The notes below the pieces were generated by a model that was not told where the DNA came from, ran no database searches, and saw only the letters and a program-made list of their open reading frames with translations. A stretch of 64,000 nt of DNA. Source: Cinclus cinclus. Lineage: Eukaryota > Chordata > Aves > Passeriformes > Cinclidae. The stretch covers positions 113,308,214 to 113,372,213 of the forward strand of contig NC_085047.1 in NCBI RefSeq assembly GCF_963662255.1, written 5' to 3'. Positions 1-9,537 of this stretch are shown in pieces (the stretch's first letter is position 1; each line of letters opens with the position of its first letter). Both the position numbers and the translations under genes were made by a program.

Positions 1-170
1 CAGGTTGTCCGGACAAGCTGTGGATGCCCCATCCCTGGAAGTGTCCAAGGCCAGATTGGACAGGGTTCTGAGCAACTTGGTCTGGTGGAAGGTGTCCCTG
101 CCCATGGCAGGGGATTGGAGCTGGATGATCTTTAAGGTGTCCTCAACACAAAACATTCTGTGATTATATA
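1..170 (+). mobile_element. CR1 LINE 3'-end fragment
   Basis: This matches the familiar avian CR1 3' end on the plus strand: a stretch about a group of words such as GGATGCCCCATCCCTGGAAG, then CTGGATGATCTTTAAGGT and a terminal run resembling ATTCTGTGATTATA. It is cut by the left window edge, so its 5' extent is unknown. It lies in the UMODL1 intron downstream of the first SEA exon, opposite to the gene. Confidence 0.8.
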
Positions 171-1831
171 ATTCCATGATACGTTTTAAAACTGTATCCA
201 TCTGACCACTGGTCTTATAAACCAAGTTCCAATTTTTGGCTCAAGGGAGCAGAATTGCCCCTGGCTGTTTGCCTGCAGCAGAGCTGAACTGTTCTGCTAA
301 GTGAATACAGCAGGGCCGTGATGTTATCTCTGTATGTCATATATGCATTTTGTTTCATTTACAAGTGTGGGCATGGCTTTAGTTCCCAGGGAGCATTTGA
401 AACTCAGTTCAAGTTTAGCCTGCAGCTGAGTCAAATAACAGAGAAACCTCGGGATGAGAGACAAGAAAAATGGGGTGGATAACTTCAAAAAACATGTTTG
501 AGACACCCAAGCTTCAAGGCAGTATCACAATTACATCATGGTTAATTACCAAACCAGTGAGCAGTCACTTCAGCTGAACAAATGGCATTGCTCTGAACAC
601 TGAAGCTGGCACACTGCTGTCAATATTTGAGCTGTGCAGGAGCTGGCAGTTTTACCTTACATGTCTAGAAGGCAGCTCCTTGCCTGAGCCTTTTGTTCCT
701 GCATACACCTCAAAGCGTGCCTTCGAGCACAAATCTCAGAGCCATAAATCAGCACAGCTTTATTCCCATTCAGGCAAAGCTTGCTCGAAAAGATTCCTAC
801 AGACAATCTGTTTAGCTGGTCTAAGCTGATATCAGGGTAGAGAGGCAAGAAAATGAGGAGAGAAGAAATGAGAGGGGGATGTTGTGCTCACAAGCACCCA
901 AGGAGGCAGAAGCAACACTGATGGGCAATGCCCCTTTTTCTTCCCAACCCGATGAAGCCAATCAGGTCTGCATTAATCTCAGAGAAGACTCACTCACCAA
1001 AATCTTCCTACACAACAAAAGTGAACAATGTGCAACTGTGGGAAATAAAACCACGTGAGGAGGTTCAACTAGCAATTTCTGTTGGGCAAATGCCTCTTCT
1101 CTGCCGCCCTTGAACACATAGCTCCATTCTTGTTTTGGGTTTTTCTCTTGCATTTAAATTCACACATGATTATGACTCACTCTTTGTTTTGGGAAAGCCT
1201 TGTTTTGGATGGAGATCCCAATTCCTCTCTATGGGCCCTGTTCCGTGCAGCAAAACTGTAGATTGCTCCACCTGAAACCTCCCCCTTTTTTGGGAAGCTG
1301 AGAGCTGGCACCAGACATTGTGACTCAAGTTTTGTTTCTGGCTGGTTACATCTGAATGTGAACAGTGGCCACGTGTGCAGGCAGGGAATGGGGCTGAAGA
1401 AGAAAGCCTGATCCAGCTACTTTTCTGAAAGAAGAAAGAGTTTTGAGAGGAGTAATTAATTTATTGAGCAGACTGTGCTGAAATGACTGCAAGTAATGCC
1501 ATTTCAATAATCCATTAAAGAGCCTCAAGTTAATTTACTGTGAGTTTATTGCCAAATTAAAGATCCAAGGGAAGGAATGCCTGTTGCATGCCTGCATTTA
1601 TAATTCCTTCACTATTTTGCAGGAAAAAATTCTCACTGGCTTCAGTGCTAACAATGCCAGGGGCTTGATCTGTCTAGGCAGTTGAATTATGTTATTATAA
1701 AGAAAAGTCACAGGAAATAGTATGCTGATTTTGAAGGAATATTTCATCCAGGCCTGAAAACCTCTATTAAATTAAATACATTTTACATTGAAAAATATAT
1801 ATATAAATTACCAGAGATATAGTCATTTTAC
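171..1831. other. UMODL1 intron, no further exon seen
   Basis: AT-rich non-coding sequence between the left window edge and the SEA exon. I searched the minus strand for the second half of the SEA domain, which must follow in phase 0, and found no acceptable match. The short open frames here, including 657-848 on the minus strand, resemble no UMODL1 domain. The next exon is probably outside the window. Confidence 0.5.
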
Positions 1832-1944
1832 CTCTGTAAGCAGCAGTTTTGAAAATTCCTCATATGCTGAGCTGCTGGAATTATGGAAATCATCAGTGAA
1901 GTTGTAGTTGAGAATCCTCATAGTACCACCAAATATCTTGGCTT
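1832..1944 (-). CDS. UMODL1: UMODL1 exon 8: first half of SEA domain
   Basis: The exon is 113 bp, too short for simple ORF finding. It is flanked by the acceptor TGTGTCCTACAG and the donor GAG/GTAAAA. Entering in phase 1 it reads AKIFGGTMRILNYNFTDD and continues through a serine run to AYEEFSKLLLTE. This is the N-terminal half of a SEA domain, with the typical pattern of a hydrophobic strand, N-glycosylation motifs (NFT, NSS) and then a helix. It leaves in phase 0, so the following exon should supply the second half with the autoproteolysis region. Joined to the FN3 exon it gives VKT-E-AKIF, as expected. SEA domains occur in heavily glycosylated extracellular proteins. Confidence 0.85.
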
Positions 1945-3378
1945 CTGTAGGACACAACATTAAAACACACTGACAAAATAGGAAAAGATTCAGTTAAAAC
2001 TCATGTACCTGGACCAAAATCTCAGCTGATGGAAGAAAGGAGGACAAGACTGAGGGAGTTTGGTATTAAATCAAAAAAATAAAGCAAATAGGCTCCTACA
2101 AGCTTCTGATACAACAAGAAGATGCACTTATATCAGGTCTAAAGAGATATTTTGGTGCCTAATTGCAACTGCATGAGAACTGGGTGTACACATACTTTAT
2201 GTGTGGGTTTACACATACCTGGCCTGGCCCTACATAACTCCTGCCTTGAAGTTACATCCAGGGTTGAATTACCTGTGGGCTCATCTCTGGCCTGCCAGTC
2301 AGAGTTTTTATTTATTTATTTTCCTGATCTTGGTAATGGGGATAGTAAATACAATCTTAAACTGAAAATACAACAAAAAGCTGTGCATGTGTGTGTGGTG
2401 AGCCCTGACAGGTACTGTACAGAGCATAGGAGCCAGAACCAAGAGCCAAGGAATCTCTAACTGCTTTGTCCTGTATAAACACTCCAAGTCTGTTACTCCT
2501 TGGACTGATTCTTGGAAAACTTTTCTTTTTCTCAAGGGCTCCGACTTCATACTCTGAAGTTTAGCACTCTGTTTTCATAACCACTAGACCTCCTACTTTC
2601 CCTACACAAAGGGAGTAATTTCCTACTGACCCAAACTGCAGTCATCCCTCATTTCATCAAAGGGAAGGCTCTTAGGGATAAACATGAACAGCAGCATTCC
2701 CACTGTGGTCAGTAATAAATAGTTCACTGCCTGCTCTTTGAAAAAAGGGGGAGAGATTTATTTCTTTATTTGCATGGAGGCTTAGGAAATAATTTAAGAC
2801 TAGAGAAAAAGCAAAATTATGTTTGATCAACACACTAGGGCCTCAGGAAGCTCCCACCACCAGTTAATTGAAAGAACTGGGCAGGTAGTCTGCAGCTTTA
2901 TTACTCAGTCCTTGTAATTCCCTTTAATCCTTTTTTCAGCAGAATCTGCCCTTCCTCCGGGCACTCTTGTTAGCTCAGCTGAGCCCTTGACAAACCAGTT
3001 GCCTGCATTTCCCACTGGCCACAGCCATCAGCCACGAAAAAGCGAGGCCTGCTGGGAAATGGGTGGCAGCAGAAAGCAGTGCCAGGCACCAAGAAATAAA
3101 TTTTTAAAAAGAATTATAGCTTAGCCTGATATCTGTAATAGTCTAATCAGCTCCAGCACTGCTTTATCAACTAAGGCCAAAGCTCTGCTGCCTGATATTC
3201 TGTGTTGGATAAATGCTGGAGGAGATGAGATAAAAAGTGTTGAAGAAGGTGGGAAATGTTGTTCAGTGGGGACCGGAGGATCACGGCTGAACTGCAAGTG
3301 AGTAGGGATGGAAGGAGGAGAAGGGAGGAGATAGAGATATAGTGTATTTTATATATGTATTTTAAAGTGTTTCTTTAC
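1945..3378. other. UMODL1 intron between SEA and FN3 exons
   Basis: Non-coding, moderately AT-rich. I see no transposon end, no additional exon and no tandem array beyond short A/T runs. The open frames at 2152-2460 on the plus strand and 2308-2550 on the minus strand have no recognisable domain. Confidence 0.6.
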
Positions 3379-3654
3379 CTGTTTTAACATTTTGACTGGA
3401 GATAATGGTTTTTCCACAAGTTTCATAGCTGACCTCTACTGAATACATCACACCTGCTTCCAGGTGAGACACATCCATTTGCATTTCCTCTGTCTTGAGG
3501 CTTTGCACAGTTTCATTGCCTTTGGATACCCGGACTTGGAAAGTGTGGTTCCGAGTGGAACTGACAAGCCAGGACATTTCAAAGCTGTGGCTGCTAACGC
3601 TGAGGATTCGATGGTTTGTAACTGCAGAGGGATCTGTTGCAGTCCCAGGAAGAG
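3379..3654 (-). CDS. UMODL1: UMODL1 exon 7: fibronectin type III domain
   Basis: A 276-bp exon encodes one complete FN3 module of about 92 residues in phase 1-1. Hallmarks include SFEMSW (strand B tryptophan), an NHTFQVRV strand, LEAGVMYSVEVSY (the conserved tyrosine-corner region) and a closing CGKTIISSQNVKTG. The acceptor follows a pyrimidine stretch ending TGTGCCAG; the donor is ACAG/GTAAAG. FN3 modules act as spacers or interaction surfaces in extracellular proteins. The NHT sequon suggests N-glycosylation. The domain matches the first FN3 of UMODL1 and sits between the EGF-like exon and the SEA exon, as in the mammalian protein. Confidence 0.92.
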
Positions 3655-3875
3655 CTGGCACAGAAAAAGCAACATTTCACTTTCAAAGTCTTGTGCTGTT
3701 CTAAATCCACTACAGAGAAGTAGTTTGACAGTCACTAGGGTAAGGTTCTCTTTGTGTCAGGACAGAATCTGCCCCTCTCACAGTAGCAGATCCCCTCATC
3801 CATGAACCATCCCACTAGAGTGACTGATTTAGTATTTAACCTATTTATTTCCTTTTACTATATGCATTTCTATTG

Positions 3876-4062
3876 AATCATAGAGTCACAGAGTAGTTTG
3901 GGCTGGAAAGAACCTTAAAGATCATCCAGTTCCACCCCCTGCCAAAGACAGGGATACCTTCCACTGCTCAGAGCCCTGTCCAGCCTGGCCTTGAACACTT
4001 CTAGGGATGAGGCAGCCACAATTCCTCTGGACAACATAATCTCCTCTAAATCTCCAGTCACA
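3876..4062 (-). mobile_element. CR1 LINE 3'-end fragment
   Basis: The reverse complement of the standard CR1 tail is present: AATCATAGAGTCACAGAGTA, then TTTGGGCTGGAAAGAACCTT and AAAGATCATCCAGTTCCACC, followed by the usual GGGATACCTTCCACTG block. The element is 5' truncated. It lies in the same orientation as UMODL1, inside its intron. Confidence 0.9.
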
Positions 4063-5280
4063 TAAATAATCAGCTATTGAGCTACGGCTGCAAGCAACAG
4101 GAATAGGTGTGGAAGGGTGACTCTGGGTACTCTGCATGTGTTGACACCTGCTTCGACTCCTGTCACTTTAATCACCAAAATGCACCCGTTCAGGCAAAAG
4201 TTGTCTGGATTTATCCTGGGAAACCCCCCCCAGAGCCCAGCTAACAGAGGCTGGGGGAGAGTGGCATGCAGTTCTTCACCTGTTGTTCCACCCTAGTCCA
4301 GTGCAATCATTGTCATGTCAATGGGAAAAGACAGGGCCCTCCAGGGATGATTCCTCTCCTGGGAGGAGGAGCTGTTTAAACTGGGTAGGATGAGTGGCCC
4401 TGCAGCAGAGCCAGTCTGTCTGGTGAGAGGGAGAGAGAGAGCTCAGACAAGATACCTCTGCTGGAGAGAGCTGGGGCCAGGTGAGATGAGCATCACACCC
4501 CATGCTAGCCCAGAGACCATGGCATGCTGCTGCCACAGCTTCAAGTCTTCCATACTAATGGTTAGACTAAGGGAAAATAAAGGCTGCTTTAATAAATTGC
4601 TTCAACAGAACACAGTTGTTTCCAGCACTCTGAGCCAGATGGCTGCCAAACACCCCCAAAGCCACTCTCCCCCTGCACTAGAGGGGCCTCAGTTTAATTC
4701 CTCTGGCTTCGGCTTCCATCAAGTTGTGGATGAAGATCAAGAATATCTAGCCTGTCTCTCTGAACTCTCAAAGAACAACTTAAATCTATTCCTTCCCACA
4801 GAAGAACAGGGTGTTGTTAAAAGGATTGTAATAACTCTTGCCTGAAAGAGCTGGATCACCCATGTAAACACAAACTTACTGAGGTTTGTTCTCATCATAA
4901 ATCAAAGAAAACATTTATTAAAATCCAAGGTTACTTACAGCACCCAGCATCTGTAGATTGGTTGGTTATGGACAAAAGACTTGAATTCCATATAGAAGGA
5001 GAGCTACTGCCAATGTTAACAGCATTTACTGAACTTGGAGTAGATGCTACAGTGCCTAGGGGAAAATCATATTATCAGAAAGTTAGAGTATTTCTAAGAA
5101 AGCAAATCCAAAATAATACCATTCATGTTTTCCACATGAAAAGCAGCAATAGAAGTAGTATAAATAGAAAATAGAAGTATTAACTTATCACAAAAGCATA
5201 AAGTAATACATTATCCTAATTTTTGAGATTAAGGGATTGTAAAATTGTTTTCTAACTAAAGCATCGAATCTGCGAGCAGT

Positions 5281-5328
5281 TATTCATCTCATTATCTTAA
5301 AGCCTATTCATCTCATTATCTTAAAGCC
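5281..5328. repeat. Perfect 24-bp tandem duplication
   Basis: The 24-bp unit beginning TATTCATCTCATTATCTTAA and ending AGCC occurs twice with no mismatch and no spacer, at 5281-5304 and 5305-5328. It is intronic in UMODL1. A recent local slippage or end-joining duplication is the simplest reading. Confidence 0.95.
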
Positions 5329-5866
5329 TATTAGCAGCCCCATGGATGTCTGTGGGCTGTAAGTATATTTTGCTGAACTGGTACCACAAGGAATTATTTC
5401 AGCCAGTGCCAAACTCCAGCAGCTTGCAGCAAAGGGCTCAGCAGCAGTGCAGCAGCTCAGGGTGGGATCATGCAACCACTGAGTCCAGGCTTCAGTCAAA
5501 ACAGGATGAAAGAAAATTGTAGAAATAATGCCATTAATTGTTTCTCAAGAGAATGGGGAGGTGCACTGACAACAAGTGATTTGCTCTGAGAAGCAGTAGG
5601 GCATGAAGTTTTAGGTTTTGGCAGGTGAGGGAGGGCAGCTGAGGGTGACACAGAGGAAACAGCAAGGGACGGTGAAAGAAATACTCTGCATTTCCATCAG
5701 AAATAGGTAACAGGTTTGTGTGGTACTTTCTCCCAACAGGAGGAGAAGGGGCAGTCATGCACCAGAAATTCCTGCAGGTGACTCCTGCAAAGTGCTTCTG
5801 CAAAGGAGCACAAAGCTCTGCAGGAACATCCTCAGCACTTCCCAAGGTGAGACCTGGATTTCTTAC

Positions 5867-6007
5867 CTTCCTTCCTTGGGCTCAGCCAGAGAGGGATGAC
5901 AGTGGCATGTTCATGCTGAGGGTGGCAGCTGTAATAACCCTCCAGGTTTACACAGCTGCTTTTCTCAGGGCAAGCATTGAATTCAGCATAAGAGCATTCA
6001 TTGACAT
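5867..6007 (-). CDS. UMODL1: UMODL1 exon 6: EGF-like module with four cysteines
   Basis: A 141-bp phase 1-1 exon. The acceptor is TTGTTCTTCCTAG and the donor GAAG/GTAAGA. It begins DVNECSYAEFNACPEKSSC, the classic start of a calcium-binding EGF module (D-V-N-E-C). It continues VNLEGYYSCHPQHEHATV and ends SPRKEG. Cysteines 1-4 are present, but the expected fifth and sixth are not in the exon. The conserved NLEG-Y segment and the SPRK end match the partial EGF region that I remember in mammalian UMODL1. The joint with the previous exon gives TQVQDVNEC. A full cbEGF fold is therefore doubtful; a reduced two-disulphide module is possible. Confidence 0.88.
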
Positions 6008-6149
6008 CTAGGAAGAACAACACACTTTGCACAGATATTGGGAGCAGCAGCAAGATTTATCTGCACTGTGTGTAGACCAGGCTCTGGCTATGATAAATTC
6101 AGTGTAAATCTGCAGTAATGCTGTTAAAGCCATTTTGGATGTTATCACC

Positions 6150-6745
6150 TGTTGGAACCCTGAAAACTGAGAATTTTAAACTTTTTGTGCTGACAGGCAC
6201 TGACCTCCAAGAAAACACTGTTTTTGACCTGAAGCCATAGAGAAGGCTTCCAAAATTAAATTATAGAACCAGGATTATAGGTGTGTAGTTTGAATAAAAG
6301 TATGTAATATCACATGGTGAAAAACTTAGATTCTAAGATTTTAGAATATAGTAATATATATAAAGCAAAATGGAAGTTTTAAGGCAGAGGTTTGTCTTTC
6401 CTCTTCACCTTCTTCTTCATAGGTTTGAGTGATCTTGTTTAATTGAACAGAAAAGTCCACACTGCTGGCCACAAGTAATTAGTTATTAGGTTAAAAGTAA
6501 AAATAATTTAAGTGTCATTTCTTAATTAAACAATTTGCCCTTAAAGAGCCTTGTAGAAAGAAAGATACGTCTCCATTTTTAACTTGTTAGCTTGAAGTGC
6601 AGTAGAACTCACAGTTTGTGAGACTGTAATATAAATAAGAATTAATAAACATCTAAGTCCAAACAAAAAATGCCACCTCATACATTTAATCCCAACCCTA
6701 AGGAAAAAAGAAAAACAACAAAAAAACCAAACAACAACAAAAACT
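6150..6745 (+). mobile_element. LTR-like dispersed repeat, copy 1, with A-rich tail
   Basis: From TGTTGGAACCCTGAA to about 6700 this aligns by eye along its whole length with 24856-25410. Shared blocks include GGTGTGTAGTTTGAATA, ATCACATGGTGAAA and AATTAATAAACA. An A-rich tail follows (6701-6745). An AATAAA-type signal lies about 70 bp before the end. I recall this as a passerine retroviral solo-LTR family, but that is from memory. This copy is the more diverged of the two in local AT content. It lies in a UMODL1 intron, opposite to the gene. Confidence 0.65.
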
Positions 6746-7437
6746 AATCACCCTATCACCTTTTGCCCTAATTCTTTGGATTTAGGGCACAATTAGGGGC
6801 AGCTCCAGCTTACACCTGTAGGATGCCATCCAAACCTGAGATGTCAGCACAGGAGGAAGGAGGACTACCCAGTGATTTCACTGAAAGCTGGACTGAGTAA
6901 ACACAAAATAAGGAGCACTGAAAATGGTGCTTATGATTCATTTCTGTGTAACTGCAGAGCAATAAGTAGATTGACATAATTTAAAATTAATATAATAAAA
7001 TGTTTACGTAATATTTAGAAAGTATATAGTAATATGCTATAGTAATTAACAGACTATAAATATGACTTGTTTCATACAAGCTACTGGAAGTAACATGGCA
7101 ACAGAATATATCTGCTTCCAAAGAAAACAGGTTTTTTAACAGTCTGTTTAATACAACTAATGACTGTGCTACAAATATGCACATATTTGCTTTTTCATCT
7201 GAAAAACCATGTTATTGGGAGAAAATAAATTTGAGGTCTCAGAAGCACTCCCTTCCAAACTATTCACTCCAAAATAATCATTAACTCTCCATCAACAGAA
7301 AGGTCAGGACCTTGTGTTTGCAAAGTTTGCAAGATCCTCTGTGCTATGTTTGAAAGCAAATTAATGGTTATATAAATGAGATCCCAAGCGAAGAGGGACA
7401 AAACCCCCTAAAACTCGACAGGATTACAATCAGTGAC

Positions 7438-7630
7438 CTTGCACTTGCGTGTCAATCACTTCGTACACGTGCTTCACCATGGCCTCCAGGGAGGAGGAAA
7501 CCTCTGCCAGGGGAGCTGGGTGCTGCAATCCAAGGAGAACCTGGGAGGCCACTGTCCCTGTGTAGATGTCCCCACGGGTACTCTGGATGTGGTGCACAGA
7601 GGCATTCAGGGGCTGCAATGCACCAGTGAT
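7438..7630 (-). CDS. UMODL1: UMODL1 exon 5: second part of SEA-like region
   Basis: A 193-bp exon with acceptor GTTTTCCAG. It enters in phase 0 as ITGALQPLNASVHHIQSTRG and continues through TVASQVLLGLQHPAPLAEVS to MVKHVYEVIDTQVQ. The donor is CAAG/GTCACT, a weaker match than usual (GT then CACT). It was chosen because phase 1 there joins exactly to the DVNEC of the EGF exon. The segment corresponds to the region between the WAP and EGF modules of UMODL1. Hydrophobic and amphipathic helices suggest a SEA-like or membrane-proximal fold, with one NAS sequon. The domain label is less certain than the gene assignment. Confidence 0.85.
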
Positions 7631-8866
7631 CTGGAAAACAGGGCAGCAAACACTGGAGCACCTTGGTCATTTCCCAGCACGTGAATTATGCAATGGTTAT
7701 TATCACAATCTGAGTGTAGAAAAAAATTCAGAAAGCATGGCGAAGTGGTGATGTTTAGGCCTGTATTTATGCAAGGTGAGTTCTTATTTTCACATTTCAC
7801 AACAGTTTATGTTACAGAAATGCCAAGCTAATGGGGGCGTGGAGCTGATCTCAAAATGCTTTGGCAGAAGGAATAACCCAGGAAGAGGTGGGAGAAGTTC
7901 TGCTTTGCAAAGTCTCAGTGGATTACAATGCATTAAACAGGGCACAACAATTCATCTGCAATAAACCTGTCCAACACGTCTTACTCTGAACAGCTAAATG
8001 GACTGCTGGCAAGGGCAATAGAAAGAAAAAGAGAAAAGCAATAGACTCAGGATGGGGGGTGGGATTAAGAGCAACAGAGAGACCCCAGAGACACCAAGCC
8101 ATCCCAGCTGAGAGTCAGGAATGAGAGAAGGGATCTGCTGCAGGGCTGAGCATTAAGAGTTAGTGGAAAGGACAGCAGGACATGAGTAGCAGCTCATTAA
8201 ACAGCTTCACCTCAACTCCCCATTTCTTGAGTGCTTGACTTTCACTTAGCTTGTTTTACACCAAGACATAAAAGCCTTGGTGGATCCCTGCCCCTGCTCC
8301 CTACTACACAGCAACAGGACCAGGGTTTCTTGCTTTTCTTAGGATATGAGAAGGGAAAATCTGATAGGAGGAAGAATTACACCCATGCTGTTGTTATCAT
8401 TTCTATTCTCCCGTCTATCAGTGCCAGCAGATTATGGCAGATAATTTTCCTTTGTCTTGGAAAGGCTTAACTTAAAATTCCACACCAGAAAACATCATGC
8501 TTTGAAGGTCTTGAAGTCTGGTCTCAGTCTGCCATAGGCCCAAAACTGAACTGAGCCAGAGCTGGAGCAAGCACTTCTTAAGCAGGAAAACCCCCTTTTA
8601 TTTCAGTACATCATTAAATTGTCCTTGGAAGACACCCGAAATATTTGCTAAAGAAGCTGATAAATCAATGTTGCTTGAATTCCTTAAGGACGCAGCTGAT
8701 TCAGTAATCAGAAATAATCAGAAATACAGAAATAATCAGAAAAACAGAAATAACCAGAAATAGGGCCAAAAAAAATCAATCTGGCAGAACACAGGGGGAG
8801 CAAAGAGTGGCCCCTGAGTAACAGAATCATGGGCACAACGAGGGAAGAGCTTGTTTTTGTACATAC
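7631..8866. other. UMODL1 intron
   Basis: Non-coding sequence between exons 4 and 5. The only structured element is the short tandem repeat at 8704-8762. No transposon end was recognised. Confidence 0.6.
8704..8762. repeat. Degenerate AATCAGAAATA tandem repeat
   Basis: Repeated AATCAGAAATA, AATACAGAAATA and AAAACAGAAATA units, about 11-17 bp each, form an imperfect array of roughly five units. It lies about 100 bp downstream of the donor of UMODL1 exon 4. Confidence 0.85.
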
Positions 8867-8973
8867 CACGGAGTGCAAAAGGCGGGAATGATTCAGAAGG
8901 TGGGAATCCACCCGAATTAATTCACTGAAATCCATTTTCACAAGCACTGTCACGTTGTACAAGAACATCCTCC
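8867..8973 (-). CDS. UMODL1: UMODL1 exon 4: first part of SEA-like region
   Basis: A 107-bp exon with acceptor CCTATGCTGCAG and donor TCCGTG/GTATGT. Entering in phase 1 it reads RMFLYNVTVLVKMDFSELIR and then VDSHLLNHSRLLHSV. The YNVTVLVKMDF strand followed by the LLNH-RLLHS helix is the signature of UMODL1 between its WAP and EGF modules. The NVT and NHS motifs are potential N-glycosylation sites. It ends in phase 0 and joins ITGALQPLNAS of exon 5. I infer an extracellular SEA-like fold. Confidence 0.9.
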
Positions 8974-9375
8974 CTGCAGCATAGGAAATAAAACAGCCAA
9001 GTCATCTGAGGTCTGGTGCTACAGAAGGCGACAGAGCTTCAGGGAGGCTCTGAGGAAACAAAGCAAGATTTAACTTGGCAAATGTGAGGAGCCCATGAGC
9101 AGCCACCAGCTAGGGCATCGTTTGCCATATGCCACAGGCAGAGGAACCAGGAGAAGGAGCCAAAGAAGGTTTGCTGGACCCACAGCACCCACACAGCACT
9201 CAGTGCTCACTGGTGCAAGCACTGAAGCTGAATATCCTGGAATCCATCCAAGGCAGAGTCCCGTATTTGTTTTAGGAAGAGCTATGGAAACAGTTTTCCT
9301 GCCCACTCCCACCCTCAGGAGGGAAAATTAAGGATATTTCTATTAGAAGCAGCATTGAATTTATCAGTAACATAC

Positions 9376-9537
9376 CCTCTGGCATGGGATCCACACAGCC
9401 TGCTCCTTTGGATGAGCTGCAGCATTTTTTCAGCCCTGGACATTCAGTATCGAACGTGCAAGGATAATCAAATGTTTCCATATCCTTCACTGGACAAATA
9501 CCAGGTCTTGAGGCAAATACATTGGATCTATTGAGTG
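9376..9537 (-). CDS. UMODL1: UMODL1 exon 3: WAP four-disulphide-core-like domain
   Basis: A 162-bp phase 1-1 exon. I chose the acceptor TTGTTACTTAG because it joins the EMI exon as YCSLALNRSNVFASRPGICP, in register with the family; the ATTTTTGTTCTCAG upstream would break the phase. The WAP core reads GICPVKDMETFDYPCTFDTEC, then PGLKKCCSSSKGAGC. Six cysteines are present, not the canonical eight: one near the start and the CG-type cysteine before the last are missing. As I recall, mammalian UMODL1 has the same reduction. WAP domains often inhibit proteases, but loss of a disulphide makes that function uncertain here. Donor GAGG/GTATGT. Confidence 0.92.

Larger units (their letters stand above)
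3655..5866. other. UMODL1 intron with CR1 fragment and short tandem duplication
   Basis: Intronic sequence between the FN3 and EGF-like exons. It contains the CR1 fragment at 3876-4062 and a 24-bp tandem duplication at 5281-5328. The 151-codon plus-strand frame at 4390-4845 shows no domain and is not called. Confidence 0.6.

Noticed and set aside
657..848. Minus-strand frame considered as the missing second half of the SEA domain
   Set aside because: It lacks the glycine-serine cleavage region and does not continue in phase 0 from a valid acceptor.
4390..4845. 151-codon plus-strand open frame inside a UMODL1 intron
   Set aside because: No recognisable domain, antisense to UMODL1, no splice context.
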